From positions 105,602 to 169,601 of the forward strand of contig NZ_JAAXPA010000017.1 in assembly GCF_012396235.1 (NCBI RefSeq): 64,000 nucleotides of DNA, given 5' to 3'. The position numbers were made by a program, and so were the translations under genes. The notes beneath the pieces were generated by a model. It did not search any database. It worked only from the letters and a program-made list of their open reading frames with translations, and was not told the origin of the DNA. Shown here one piece after another: positions 42,835-52,200 of this stretch. Positions within the stretch are counted from its first letter, which is position 1; every line of letters begins with the position of its first letter. The stretch comes from Rhodococcus opacus (GTDB lineage: Bacteria; Actinomycetota; Actinomycetes; Mycobacteriales; Mycobacteriaceae).

Positions 42835-44307
42835 ATGAACATCCCGGTCAGCGACACCTCCCGGGTCGGGCGATCGACCCCGGCACGCCCGTTTCTCTCC
42901 ACCGCTCGCGGCACACTCACGCTGACGCTGTTGTGCGCCGTGGCATTTCTCGACTTCGTCGACGCATCCATCGTCAACATCGCCCTGCCCGACATGCGCA
43001 GCGACCTGGACATCTCGGTTCAGGAACTGCAATGGGTCCCGAGCGCGTACCTCCTCACCTACGGCGGATTCATGCTGCTCGGCGGCCGCCTGGCCGACCT
43101 GCTCGGTCGCCGTCGTGTGCTCGTCACCGGCACCGTCGTGATCGGGCTGTCGTCGTTGATCGGCGGGTTCGCCGGGAGCGCGGAAGTCCTGATCGGGGCG
43201 CGACTCGCCCAGGGTGTCGGTGCGGCACTGATGCTTCCGGCTGCGCTGTCGATTCTGACGACGACATTCGAGGAGGGCCCCGAACGGCATACCGCGCTCG
43301 GCGTCTGGGCCGGAGTGGGTGGTCTCGCTTCCGCCGTCGGTGTTTTTCTCGGCGGCGTGCTCACCGAGGGGCCGGGCTGGCGATGGGTGCTGTTCGTCAA
43401 CCCTGTCGCGTGCGCGCTCGTGCTTCCGGCGGTCTTCGCGCTCATTCCCGGCGACCGGCGCCGCGCCCGGTTCGCGGACTTCGACGTCGCGGGCAGTGTG
43501 CTCGGCACCGGCGGGATGCTGTTGCTCGTCTACGCCCTGGTGACGGCACCCGACCAGGGATGGGGCACCGCCCGCACGATCGCCGGGTTCGTCGGTGCCT
43601 TCGTGCTGATCGTGGCGTTCGTGATCAACGAGCAGCGCAGCCCGCACCCCCTGCTGCCGCTGTCGATCTTCCGCGTCAAAGGTCTGGCCGCCGCGAATGT
43701 CACGGGGCTGATCGCCTTTGCGGGTCTCATCGCGATGTTCTTCTTCCTGACTCTCTACATGCAGAACGTTCTCGGCTACTCCCCCATCCAGACCGGTGCG
43801 GCCTACCTCCCGCTCTGCCTGGGTGTCGGTGTCGCCGCCGGGATTTCCTCCCAGGTGCTCACCCGGACCGGAACCCGTCCCGTCGTCGTCGCGGGAGCGC
43901 TGGTGGCCTCCGCCGGCCTCTACCTCCTGTCCCGGATCCCCGTCGACGGCTCCTATCTCAGCGATCTACTGCCCGGGCTGATGATCGTGTCGTTCGGTCT
44001 CGGCGCCGTCTTCGTCGGCGTCACGACCGCAGCCAACGCCGGTGTGCCTGCCGGCGAGGCAGGGCTCGCGGCAGCGTTGCTGAACGCCTCACAGCAAGTC
44101 GGCAGCGCACTCGGTCTCGCGATCTTCGCCGCGATCGCCACGTCACATTCACAGCATCTGCTCGCAGCGAATTCGCCTGTGCCCGAGGCACTCACCCTCG
44201 GCTTCCAGCGAGCGCTGCTGACCGGCAGCATCTTCCTCGTCGCCGCGGCCCTGATCGGCCTGCGCACCGGCAACGCACACGGAGACGTCGAGCACCGCAC
44301 GAACTGA
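42835..44307 (+). CDS. MFS transporter, DHA2 (14-TM drug:H+ antiporter) family
   Basis: A 490-residue inner-membrane transporter with about 14 hydrophobic segments. The DHA2 signatures are DASIVNIALPDM in helix 1 (Asp in D-x-x-I-V-N-I-A-L-P), the loop GGRLADLLGRRRV between helices 2 and 3, and RLAQGVGAALMLPAALSI in helix 4. Helix 5 has motif C (GVFLGGVL). ATG 42835 is supported by AGGAAGG seven bases upstream; a TTG six bases earlier is not needed. It likely exports a toxic hydrophobic compound or antibiotic. It converges with the sigma factor gene. Confidence 0.92.
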   Translation: MNIPVSDTSRVGRSTPARPFLSTARGTLTLTLLCAVAFLDFVDASIVNIALPDMRSDLDISVQELQWVPSAYLLTYGGFMLLGGRLADLLGRRRVLVTGTVVIGLSSLIGGFAGSAEVLIGARLAQGVGAALMLPAALSILTTTFEEGPERHTALGVWAGVGGLASAVGVFLGGVLTEGPGWRWVLFVNPVACALVLPAVFALIPGDRRRARFADFDVAGSVLGTGGMLLLVYALVTAPDQGWGTARTIAGFVGAFVLIVAFVINEQRSPHPLLPLSIFRVKGLAAANVTGLIAFAGLIAMFFFLTLYMQNVLGYSPIQTGAAYLPLCLGVGVAAGISSQVLTRTGTRPVVVAGALVASAGLYLLSRIPVDGSYLSDLLPGLMIVSFGLGAVFVGVTTAANAGVPAGEAGLAAALLNASQQVGSALGLAIFAAIATSHSQHLLAANSPVPEALTLGFQRALLTGSIFLVAAALIGLRTGNAHGDVEHRTN

Positions 44308-44321
44308 CCCCGGTGGGCTCG

Positions 44322-45200
44322 TCAGTCGAGGTTCTCGACGACGAGCCCGGCGAGGCGCTCGCGGTCGGCGAGGATGTCGATCTCGACGATCTTGCCGCGC
44401 CGGATCGTGACGCCCATGACCGACAGCAGCTGCCCGTCGGAGATCGCGACCACTCCTGCGGCACCGTTGACGAGCGCCGGATGCGCGAATCGAGCCAGCC
44501 GGGCGAACCCGAGGACCCGGCCCGCGACCGTCTCCGAGCCGCGCACCATCGTGGAGGCTCCCGCCGGCAACGCTCCGGTATCGGCGCGGAGCACGACATC
44601 CGGATCGAGCACGGCCACGAGCGCGTCGAAGTCGCCGCTCCTCGCGGCCGCCAGGAACGCGTCGACGACCGCACGCTGGCGGACCGGATCGGTGTCGGGA
44701 ACGGGGGCTCCCTGCAGACGCCGGCGTGCGCGGCTGGCCAGTTGCCGGGCGGCCGCCGGGGTTCGCTCCACGATCGGGGCGATGTCCTCGAAGGGCACCG
44801 CGAACATGTCGTGCAGCACGAATGCCAGTCGCTCCGCAGGAGTGAGCGTGCCGAGGACCACGAGCAGCGCGAGACCGACCGAATCGGCGAGCACCGCCTC
44901 GTGTTCGGGGTCACTGCCATCCGCCCGGGTCACGATCGGGTCGGGCACTGCCGCATCCAGGGGATCTTCCCGCCGTGACCTGCGGGACTGCAGCATGTTC
45001 AGGCACACCCGTGCCACTACCGTCGTCAGCCAGCCGGCCAGGTTCTCGACGGTGCGGGCGTCGGTGCGGCTCAGTCGCAGCCAGGATTCCTGCACGGCGT
45101 CCTCGGCCTCGCCGATCGAGCCGAGCATCCGGTAGGCCACCGCCCGCAGGTGTGTGCGATGGGCCTCGAACTGCTGCGCCAACATGTCGTTCTCGTTCAT
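44322..45200 (-). CDS. ECF sigma factor of the ECF41 (SigJ-like) type with SnoaL-like C-terminal domain
   Basis: A 292-residue sigma factor, longer than ordinary ECF sigma factors. Region 2 lies at about residues 8-75 (HRTHLRAVAYRMLGSIGEAEDAVQESWLRL) and region 4 at about 113-165 (LTPAERLAFVLHDMFAVPFEDIAPIVERTPAAARQLASRARRRL). A SnoaL/NTF2-like domain follows (about 178-290), with a DGQLLSVMGVTI stretch near its end. In the ECF41 group this C-terminal domain controls activity in place of a separate anti-sigma factor. ATG 45200 is taken (MNENDMLAQQF); a GTG-like extension exists upstream. Its regulon is unknown; the adjacent MFS gene is one candidate. Confidence 0.9.
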   Translation of the reverse strand: MNENDMLAQQFEAHRTHLRAVAYRMLGSIGEAEDAVQESWLRLSRTDARTVENLAGWLTTVVARVCLNMLQSRRSRREDPLDAAVPDPIVTRADGSDPEHEAVLADSVGLALLVVLGTLTPAERLAFVLHDMFAVPFEDIAPIVERTPAAARQLASRARRRLQGAPVPDTDPVRQRAVVDAFLAAARSGDFDALVAVLDPDVVLRADTGALPAGASTMVRGSETVAGRVLGFARLARFAHPALVNGAAGVVAISDGQLLSVMGVTIRRGKIVEIDILADRERLAGLVVENLD

Positions 45201-45383
45201 CGGTCGCGTCCTTCCGTCGCGGTCTGTCAACTGTGTGACCGGCGAAACGCGGCCGATGTGACGGCGGGTGCGTCGTCCGTCGCCCTGTGATGCGCGTAGT
45301 GCATCCAGTTTCCCTGGTTCCGCTGTCCGATATCGCCGTGGTTAACTGAAATGACGCTCACAGTCTCTGAAGGGCTGGACGGC

Positions 45384-46145
45384 ATGTGGAAAGCACAGCA
45401 GGTCGGACGTCTGTTTCTCGTCTCGGTGCTCGCGGCTCTGGCCGTGTGCGGAGTGGGCGCCACCGCGTCGGCGCATTCCCCGACAGTGACGGGGAAGGTC
45501 GTCGCGCCGACTTTCTCCCCCGCGAGCGGGCAGGTCGTCGGCATCGCGCATCCTGTCGTCGTCCGGTTCGCGTCACCGGTGTCCGATCGCGCGCTCGCCG
45601 AGCGTGGTGTCCAGATCACCCCCTCGAAACCTGTGCCCGGGCAGTTCTCCTGGATCGACGACCGCACCGTGGAGTGGACCCCGGACCGGTTCTGGCCGGC
45701 CGACACCCGGGTGACCGTCGAGGCGGCGGGCGCGAGGTCGCAGTTCCAGGTCGGTGACGCACTCGTCGCCGTCGCGAACACGACGACGCACCAGTTCACG
45801 GTCAGCATCAACGATCAAGTCGTGCAGACCATGCCGGCGTCGATGGGCAAACCCGGATACGAGACACCGCTCGGGACGTTCCCCGTCATCGAGCAGTTCC
45901 GCGACATGATCATGGATTCGTCGACGTACGGCGTCCCGATCGATGACGAGGAGGGCTACCGCCTCTACGTCGAGTACGCCACCCGCATCACGTGGGGCGG
46001 GATCTTCGTGCATGCCGCACCGTGGTCGGTGAACTCGCAGGGCTTCGAGAACGTCAGCCACGGCTGCATCAATCTCAGCACCGAGAACGCACGGTGGTTC
46101 TACGACAACGCCAAGATCGGCGATCCGGTCATCGTCACGGATTGA
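45384..46145 (+). CDS. L,D-transpeptidase (YkuD), LdtMt1-like size
   Basis: A 253-residue exported enzyme that makes 3-3 peptidoglycan cross-links through an acyl-enzyme Cys. A signal peptide (RLFLVSVLAALAVCGVGATASA, cut near HSP) leads to one Ig-like domain (about residues 45-115) and the YkuD domain with the catalytic motif H-A-A-P-W-S ... S-H-G-C-I-N-L (about 205-230, Cys near 228). It resembles LdtMt1 (Rv0116c, about 250 residues) more than the two-Ig LdtMt2. ATG 45384 is preferred because AAGGG precedes it; an in-frame ATG at 45351 lacks a ribosome binding site. Followed by a shared hairpin. Confidence 0.92.
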   Translation: MWKAQQVGRLFLVSVLAALAVCGVGATASAHSPTVTGKVVAPTFSPASGQVVGIAHPVVVRFASPVSDRALAERGVQITPSKPVPGQFSWIDDRTVEWTPDRFWPADTRVTVEAAGARSQFQVGDALVAVANTTTHQFTVSINDQVVQTMPASMGKPGYETPLGTFPVIEQFRDMIMDSSTYGVPIDDEEGYRLYVEYATRITWGGIFVHAAPWSVNSQGFENVSHGCINLSTENARWFYDNAKIGDPVIVTD

Positions 46146-46196
46146 GTCCCGCACGGGGTCGGAGACACCCGAATGCGCGGGGCCGGAGACACAGAA

Positions 46197-46228
46197 AAGG
46201 CGGTTTCCCGTTTCCGGGAAACCGCCTT
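46197..46228. terminator. 14-bp bidirectional terminator between L,D-transpeptidase and tRNA-Pro
   Basis: AAGGCGGTTTCCCG and its exact complement flank a TTTC loop. It is preceded by AAAA and followed by CG, and ends 12 bases from the tRNA 3' end, so it can serve both the upstream coding gene and the opposite-strand tRNA. Confidence 0.85.
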
Positions 46229-46239
46229 CGCTGATCATC

Positions 46240-46316
<77 letters not shown>

Positions 46317-46402
46317 TCCACACCCTCGTTCAGGTGCTCGATGAGATTACATCAGGGGCAGTCCGTAACGCTAATCGCCTGGTCAGAGCGCATTCTGTCG
46401 GA

Positions 46403-47830
46403 TCAACGATTTCGCCGCTCACGCTTTTCCCGCACCCGCACCGAGATGCGGACGGGGCTGCCGTCGAAATTGAACTCCTCGCGCAGACGCCGCTCCAGGA
46501 ACCGGCGGTAGCCCGCCTCCAGGAACCCAGTCGTGAACAGCACGAACGTCGGCGGACGTGTTCCGGCCTGCGTGGCGAACATCACGCGAGGCAGCCGGCC
46601 ACCGCGCATCGGCGGCGGCGTCGCGGCGACGACTTCCTTGAGCCAGGTATTGAGCCGGCCCGTGGGAATGCGCTTGTCCCAGGACTCCAGTGCGGTGTCC
46701 AGGGCGGGGACGAGCTTTTGCACCGCGCGCCCCGTCTGCGCCGAGATGTTGACGCGCTGCGCCCACGGCACCCGCACCAGGTCCCGATCGACTTCCCGGT
46801 CGAGCTGGAGGCGCCGGTCCTCGTCGACGAGATCCCACTTGTTGAACGCGATGACGAGGGCCCGGCCGGCGTCGGCCACCATGCTCAGCACGCGCAGGTC
46901 CTGCTCCGAGATCGGCTCGGATGCGTCGATCAGCAGAATCGCGACCTCGGCGGCCTCGATCGCGCTCTTCGTCCGCAGCGACGCGTAGAACTCGGCGCCG
47001 CTGGCGTGGCTGACCCGCTTGCGCAGACCGGCGGTGTCCACGAAACGCCACGGCCTGCCGCCGAGCTCCACGATCGAGTCGACCGGATCGACGGTGGTGC
47101 CCGCGACGTTGTGGACCACCGAACGCTCGTCGCCCGACAGCTTGTTCAGCAGGCTCGACTTCCCGACGTTCGGCTTCCCGACCAGAGCCACGCGTCGCGG
47201 CCCACCGCCAGGAATGCCTTCACGCGGGGTCTCCGGGAGTGCGGCGAGCACCTCGTCGAGGAGATCGCCGGTACCGCGGCCGTGCGTGGCGCTCACCGAG
47301 TGCGGCTGTCCGAGACCGAGCGACCACAGTGCGGCCACCTCGGATTCGGTGCGGCCGTCGTCCACCTTGTTGGCCACCAGCAGAACCGGGGTCTTGGACC
47401 GGCGCAGCACCTTGGCCACGGCCTCGTCCGTTGCGGTGGCGCCGACGACGGCGTCGACGACGAGGAGGATCGCGTCCGCGGTCTGCATCGCCAGTTCCGC
47501 CTGCCGGGCCACCGATTGCTGCAGGCCCTTGGCGTCGGGTTCCCAGCCGCCGGTGTCCTGCACCATGAAGCGGCGGCCACTCCAGTTCGCCTCGTACGAG
47601 ACGCGGTCCCGGGTGACACCGGGAATGTCCTCGACCACGGCCTCGCGTCGGCCGATGATCCGGTTGACGAGCGTCGACTTGCCGACGTTCGGGCGCCCGA
47701 CCACTGCGAGGGTGGGAACCGGGACGTGGGACTCTCCGTCGCCGCCGTCTTCGAGGTCCAGGACCTCCCAGTCGGATTCCTCACTCCAGGTGCCGTCGCC
47801 TGCGAACTCGGTGGTGAATTGTTCGGTCAC
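46403..47830 (-). CDS. der: Ribosome assembly GTPase Der (EngA)
   Basis: A 475-residue double GTPase needed for 50S subunit maturation. The first G domain has GRPNVGKST (about residues 42-50), DTGGW and NKVD; the second has GKPNVGKSS (about 216), DTAG and NKWD; a KH-like C-terminal domain ends in a basic tail ([13 protein letters not shown]). The first 35 residues are an acidic extension. GTG at 47830 overlaps the cmk stop (GTGA). It is the last gene of the long minus-strand run before tRNA-Pro. Confidence 0.96.
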   Translation of the reverse strand: MTEQFTTEFAGDGTWSEESDWEVLDLEDGGDGESHVPVPTLAVVGRPNVGKSTLVNRIIGRREAVVEDIPGVTRDRVSYEANWSGRRFMVQDTGGWEPDAKGLQQSVARQAELAMQTADAILLVVDAVVGATATDEAVAKVLRRSKTPVLLVANKVDDGRTESEVAALWSLGLGQPHSVSATHGRGTGDLLDEVLAALPETPREGIPGGGPRRVALVGKPNVGKSSLLNKLSGDERSVVHNVAGTTVDPVDSIVELGGRPWRFVDTAGLRKRVSHASGAEFYASLRTKSAIEAAEVAILLIDASEPISEQDLRVLSMVADAGRALVIAFNKWDLVDEDRRLQLDREVDRDLVRVPWAQRVNISAQTGRAVQKLVPALDTALESWDKRIPTGRLNTWLKEVVAATPPPMRGGRLPRVMFATQAGTRPPTFVLFTTGFLEAGYRRFLERRLREEFNFDGSPVRISVRVREKRERRNR

Positions 47831-48516
47831 TGCCCTGCTCCAGTTCTTTCGCTTACCACCAGCAGCAACCTGCCGATCACGTCGTCGATTCCGAGTTCGC
47901 TGGTGTCGACCAGCACGGAATCGTCGGCCGGCCGCAGCGGCGACACGGCGCGCGTGGAGTCGAGGTGGTCACGACGCTGCACGTCGGCCAGCACGGCCGC
48001 GTAGTCGTCGCCTCGTCCTTCCGCGAGATTCTGCGCATTCCTGCGCTGGGCCCGGGCTTCCGCCGAGGCGGTCAGGTAGATCTTCACGTCGGCGTCCGGG
48101 ATCACGACGGTGCCGATGTCCCGGCCCTCGACGACGATCCGTTCGGCCTCGCCCGCGAGACGGCGCTGCGCCGCGACGAGCAGTTCACGCACGGCGGGAA
48201 CGGCGGAGACCGCCGAGACGGCCTTGGTCACCGCGTCGCCGCGGATCTCCTCCCCCACGTCCTCCCCGTCGAGCAGGACCTGCTCGCCCGACGGGTCGGT
48301 GCCGATCGACCACGGCAGACCGGCGGTCGCGTCGGCGATCGCTGCGGGATCGGTGAGGTCCACGCCCTTGCGCAGCGCATGCAGCGTCGCGATCCGGTAC
48401 ATGGCGCCGGTGTCGAGGTACCGGGCATCGAGCCGCTGCGCGAGCATCCGCGAGACGCTCGACTTCCCGGTTCCGGACGGGCCGTCCATCGCGACGACCA
48501 GCGACGACGTACTCAC
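47827..48516 (-). CDS. cmk: Cytidylate kinase
   Basis: A 229-residue P-loop kinase that phosphorylates CMP and dCMP with ATP, returning cytidine monophosphate to the nucleotide pool. The Walker A loop is [10 protein letters not shown] (residues 11-20), the CMP-site residues sit in DTGAMYR (about 36-42) and [11 protein letters not shown] (about 127), and the LID has RRNAQNL. GTG 48516 overlaps the rluB stop (GTGA), and its own stop overlaps the der start, so the three genes are translationally linked, as commonly seen for scpB-rluB-cmk-der. Confidence 0.96.
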   Translation of the reverse strand: MSTSSLVVAMDGPSGTGKSSVSRMLAQRLDARYLDTGAMYRIATLHALRKGVDLTDPAAIADATAGLPWSIGTDPSGEQVLLDGEDVGEEIRGDAVTKAVSAVSAVPAVRELLVAAQRRLAGEAERIVVEGRDIGTVVIPDADVKIYLTASAEARAQRRNAQNLAEGRGDDYAAVLADVQRRDHLDSTRAVSPLRPADDSVLVDTSELGIDDVIGRLLLVVSERTGAGQ

Positions 48517-49574
48517 AGGCCCACCGCCCCGTAGAGACCGCCGACCTCGCCTCGACCGAGTACGCGGAGCGTGCCGGGACGCTGGTCGCCGAGAGCGACG
48601 GCGCCGATGTCCGTCCGGACGAGCCGGATGACGGGGTGTCCCACGGCCTCGAACAGGCGGCGCACGATGTGCTTGCGGCCTTCGTGCAGGGTGACGCGGA
48701 CGAGGGACTTGCCCTCGTTGATGTCGAGGAGCGTAAACGTGTCGACCTTCGCCGGTCCGTCGTCGAGCTCGACACCCTCCTTGAGCTTCTTGCCGACACC
48801 GCGTTCGAGGGCACCCGACACGGTCGCCAGGTATGTCTTCGACACCTCGAAGGACGGGTGCATCAGCCGGTGCGCCAGGTCACCGTCGTTGGTGAGCAGC
48901 AGCAGTCCCTCGGTGTCGGCGTCCAGTCGACCGACGTGGAACAACCGCTGACCTGCGGCGACCCGCTCGGAGACGATGTCGCCGACGCACGGGCGACCCA
49001 GGTCGTCCGACATCGTCGACTGCCAGCCGCGGGGCTTGTTCAGCGCGAGGTGGACCAGGTCCTTCTGCACCACGACGCGGACCCCGTCCACGCGCACCAC
49101 CGCGTTCTCGGGGTCGATGCGCAGGCCCTGCTCGATGACGATGCGGCCGTCGACCTCGACGCGACCCTGCGAGATCAGTTCCTCGGCCGCACGGCGCGAC
49201 GCGACGCCGGCCTGGGCGAGAACCTTCTGCAGTCGCATGCCGTCGCCCTGCGGCGGGCCGGCGGGCCGATCGGCGGCGTCGGCGTACTGGTGCCGGGCCG
49301 GCTTGGCGTTGCTGATCTTGGGCGCGTGGGCCTGGGCGCGCTGCGGCTTGGCCGACTTGGGCTTGCCGCGTTTGTTCTTCGCAGCCGCGGAGTCGGGCCT
49401 GCCCGACTTGCCCTTGACGGCGTCCGACCTGGTCGGACGCCGATCGGTCTCGGAGCGGCTCGGTCGCCCTCCGGCCTCCGACCTGTCCGAGCGACCCCCG
49501 GTCTCCGACCTGGTGGGGCGCTGCTTCTTGTTGTTGCGATCCGGTGTGCCATCTCGGCGAGCGGGTTTCTTCAC
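48513..49574 (-). CDS. rluB: Ribosomal large subunit pseudouridine synthase B
   Basis: A 353-residue RsuA/RluB-family enzyme that makes pseudouridine in 23S rRNA. The N-terminal 105 residues are a low-complexity Arg/Ser/Lys tail with repeated RSETGGR/DRRPTRS-like units, not found in E. coli RluB. Then come an S4 RNA-binding domain ([29 protein letters not shown]) and the synthase domain with the catalytic Asp in [19 protein letters not shown]. The basic tail probably increases rRNA affinity. It ends overlapping cmk and starts 16 bases after scpB. Confidence 0.93.
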   Translation of the reverse strand: MKKPARRDGTPDRNNKKQRPTRSETGGRSDRSEAGGRPSRSETDRRPTRSDAVKGKSGRPDSAAAKNKRGKPKSAKPQRAQAHAPKISNAKPARHQYADAADRPAGPPQGDGMRLQKVLAQAGVASRRAAEELISQGRVEVDGRIVIEQGLRIDPENAVVRVDGVRVVVQKDLVHLALNKPRGWQSTMSDDLGRPCVGDIVSERVAAGQRLFHVGRLDADTEGLLLLTNDGDLAHRLMHPSFEVSKTYLATVSGALERGVGKKLKEGVELDDGPAKVDTFTLLDINEGKSLVRVTLHEGRKHIVRRLFEAVGHPVIRLVRTDIGAVALGDQRPGTLRVLGRGEVGGLYGAVGL

Positions 49575-49590
49575 TTTTGTACTATCCCTG

Positions 49591-50283
49591 TCAGTCTTCG
49601 GTGTCCAGCCCGGTGTCCAACTCTTCTGTGGAAGCCGTAGCTTTATTCATTCTCGCAAATCGTGGGTCAGATTCCAGACTGTCACTGATGTCATCTATCA
49701 GATCCACGTCCGGCAACAGCGGGGCCAAGGCGGGAAGATCGGCGAGAGACGCCAAGCCGAGCCGTTCCAGGAAGAGCTCCGTCGTCGAATACTGCGTGGC
49801 GTTGGTATCGGGATCGACGCCGGCTTCGGCGATCAATCCGCGAGCGAGAAGTGTGCGCACCACACCATCCACGTTGACGCCGCGCACCGCACTGATCCGT
49901 GCGCGGGTCAACGGTTGACGGTATGCCACCACGGCCAGAGTTTCCAAAGCCGCCCTCGTCAGTCTGGACCGGGCACCGTCGAGCAGGAGACGTTCCACGT
50001 AGGGCGCGTACGCGGTGCGCGTGTAGAGACGCCAACCGTCACCGGCATATCGGAGGTCCATCCCGCTTCCACGGGCGGTGAGCTCGGCGGACATGCGGTT
50101 CAGCACGTCCGTGATGCGATTCACAGAAGCGCCGGTCGCGGAGGCGAGCTGTTCGGCTCCGGCGGGAGAGTCGACGATCAGCAGCAGCGACTCGAGAACG
50201 GCTTCGAGTTCGGTGTCCGACAGCTCGGGTTCTGCGTCGACGGCGCCCTGGTCGTCCGACTCGTCGAACGGGGCCGAACTCAT
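49591..50283 (-). CDS. scpB: Segregation and condensation protein B
   Basis: A 230-residue kleisin-partner protein with two winged helix domains, working with ScpA and SMC in chromosome compaction. Typical stretches are LEAVLESLLLIVDSPAGAEQLA, LRYAGDGWRLYTRTAYAPYVERL, LTRAALETLAVVAYRQPLTRARISAVRGVNVDGVVRTLLARGLI and TTELFLERLGL. The ATG at 50283 overlaps the scpA stop (ATGA); the longer frame upstream is only the scpA shadow. It is one link in the chain scpA-scpB-rluB-cmk-der. The SMC gene is not in the window. Confidence 0.95.
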   Translation of the reverse strand: MSSAPFDESDDQGAVDAEPELSDTELEAVLESLLLIVDSPAGAEQLASATGASVNRITDVLNRMSAELTARGSGMDLRYAGDGWRLYTRTAYAPYVERLLLDGARSRLTRAALETLAVVAYRQPLTRARISAVRGVNVDGVVRTLLARGLIAEAGVDPDTNATQYSTTELFLERLGLASLADLPALAPLLPDVDLIDDISDSLESDPRFARMNKATASTEELDTGLDTED

Positions 50284-51140
50284 CCGTAATCCTCCTCGGT
50301 CACCGGGGCGTGTGTGCCCTCCCCGGTCCAGCTCACCAGCAATTCCCCGAGCGGCTCGGGCTGTTCGAACAACACCGACTGCTCGCGATACAGCTCGAGC
50401 AGCGCGAGGAATCTTGCCACGATCAGGGTGGTCACTTCGCACTCCGAAACCAGGTCGCCGAAGGTCGCCCACTCCCCGGCCCCGCGTTCGCGGAGCAGTT
50501 CCAGCATCCGCGCCGCCTGTTCCGGCACCGACACCGCGTGCATGTCGTGCAGATGGTCCAGTCCCACGGTGGGCTTCGGGCGGGGTGTGAACACGGTCGC
50601 GGCGATCTCCGCGAACCGCTGCGGGTCGACACCGAGCAGCACTTCCGGCAGCAACTGGGTGAACTGGTCCTCCAGTGCCGCCGACCGCGGGTACCGGCGC
50701 AGCGCGGCCGCCTCGAGCTCGCCGAACAGTTGCGCCACCTGCTTGTACGCGCGGTACTGCAGCAGCCGGGCGAACAGCAGGTCGCGCGCCTCGAGGAGCG
50801 CGAGATCCTCGGCGTCCTCCACCTGCCCCGCGGGGAGCAGACGGGCCGCCTTCAGGTCGAGCAGCGTCGCCGCGACCACCAGGAATTCGGTGGTCTGATC
50901 GAGACCCATCTCCGCGCCCAGCGTGCGGGTGTAGGCGATGAAGTCGTCCGTCACCTGGTGCAACGCGACTTCCGTGACGTCCAGCTGTCGCTGGTTGATC
51001 AGGGTGAGGAGCAGGTCGAACGGTCCCTCGAAATTCCGCAGCGTCACCCGGAAGCCGGGCTTGACCGCGGGCGCCTGCTGATCGTCGGCATGCGATACCT
51101 GGGTCTGCGGTGGAGCCGAAATGTCTTGCGTATTCACCAC
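50280..51140 (-). CDS. scpA: Segregation and condensation protein A
   Basis: A 286-residue kleisin, bridging the SMC head domains. Family markers are FRVTLRNFEGPFDLLLTLINQRQLDVTEVALHQVTDDFI near the N-terminus (about residues 30-68), LLDLKAARLLP, and a C-terminal winged helix (VVTTLIVARFLALLELYREQSVLFEQ). It starts with GTG GTG directly after the parA stop codon, with no gap, and overlaps scpB by four bases. The first 28 residues are a variable tail. Confidence 0.95.
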   Translation of the reverse strand: MVNTQDISAPPQTQVSHADDQQAPAVKPGFRVTLRNFEGPFDLLLTLINQRQLDVTEVALHQVTDDFIAYTRTLGAEMGLDQTTEFLVVAATLLDLKAARLLPAGQVEDAEDLALLEARDLLFARLLQYRAYKQVAQLFGELEAAALRRYPRSAALEDQFTQLLPEVLLGVDPQRFAEIAATVFTPRPKPTVGLDHLHDMHAVSVPEQAARMLELLRERGAGEWATFGDLVSECEVTTLIVARFLALLELYREQSVLFEQPEPLGELLVSWTGEGTHAPVTEEDYG

Positions 51141-52142
51141 TTACCGGCCGGACCGGTGTATGACCTCGCGTGCCAGAGCACGGTACGCCTCGGCGCCGGT
51201 CGATTTCGGCGCCCAGGTGGTGATCGGCTCCCCGGCGACCGAGGTCTCCGGGAAGCGCACGGTGCGGTTGATCACGGTGTCGTAGACGAGATCCCCGAAC
51301 ACCTCCACCACACGGGCCATCACCTCACGCGCGTGCAGGGTGCGCGAGTCGAACATCGTGACGACGATGCCGGCGAGTTCGAGCCGCGGGTTGAGCCGGT
51401 CGTGAACCTTCTCGACCGTGTCGTTGAGCAGCGCCAGGCCGCGCAGGCTGAAGTACTCGCATTCCATCGGGATGATCACCGAGTCCGCGCAGGCAAGCGC
51501 GTTCACCGTGAGCAGACCGAGGGAAGGCTGGCAGTCGATCAGGACGTAGTCGTACCGGTCGAGCACCGGATGCAGCACACGTCCGAGCGTCTGTTCCCGC
51601 CCGACCTCGGTGACGAGCTGGATCTCCGCCGCCGACAGGTCGATGTTACTCGGCAGGAGGTCGAGGCCCTCGACACGTGTCCGCATCAGGACGTCATCGA
51701 TCGCGACACGGGGCTCGACGAGCAGATTGTGGACGGTCAGTTCGAGGTCGTGGTGGGCGACGCCGAGGCCCGCGGACAGCGCCCCCTGGGGATCGAGGTC
51801 GACGAGCAGGACACGGCGGCCAAACTCGGCCAGCGACGCTCCCAGGTTGATCGTCGACGTCGTCTTGCCGACGCCACCCTTCTGGTTGCACATCGCGATG
51901 ATCTTTGCCGGGCCGTGCGAGGGCAACGGGGCCGGTTCCGGCACCTCGCGCGTCGGCCGCCCCGTGGGGCCGAGCTCTTCCTCCACGACCACGGCAGTGT
52001 CCTCGAACAAGGCTGCGGATTCGGTTTGCCGCACGAACATGTCGCCCTCCTGTTGCGAGTGCTCTGACTCCGCCGCTGGCGGCTGCGGTGTCACCACGGT
52101 CCGATGATCCCCTGTTCTCTCGATGATCGCTGCCGATCCCAC
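51141..52142 (-). CDS. ParA/Soj-family chromosome-partitioning ATPase
   Basis: A 333-residue deviant Walker ATPase. The signature CNQKGGVGKTTSTINLG (about residues 84-100) holds the two P-loop lysines; later motifs are LLVDLDPQGALSAGLG and LIDCQPSLGLLTVNAL. A long N-terminal tail (about 80 residues) rich in Pro and acidic residues is unlike the ParA beside parB at the origin. It corresponds to M. tuberculosis Rv1708. It lies immediately before scpA, so it may help load or position SMC-ScpAB rather than the ParB/parS system. No parB is present. Confidence 0.9.
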   Translation of the reverse strand: MGSAAIIERTGDHRTVVTPQPPAAESEHSQQEGDMFVRQTESAALFEDTAVVVEEELGPTGRPTREVPEPAPLPSHGPAKIIAMCNQKGGVGKTTSTINLGASLAEFGRRVLLVDLDPQGALSAGLGVAHHDLELTVHNLLVEPRVAIDDVLMRTRVEGLDLLPSNIDLSAAEIQLVTEVGREQTLGRVLHPVLDRYDYVLIDCQPSLGLLTVNALACADSVIIPMECEYFSLRGLALLNDTVEKVHDRLNPRLELAGIVVTMFDSRTLHAREVMARVVEVFGDLVYDTVINRTVRFPETSVAGEPITTWAPKSTGAEAYRALAREVIHRSGR

Positions 52143-52200
52143 ATCGTTATACGAACGCTACCGCCTCGTACCGTGAATTTTCCCCTCGACACGCTTTCCG

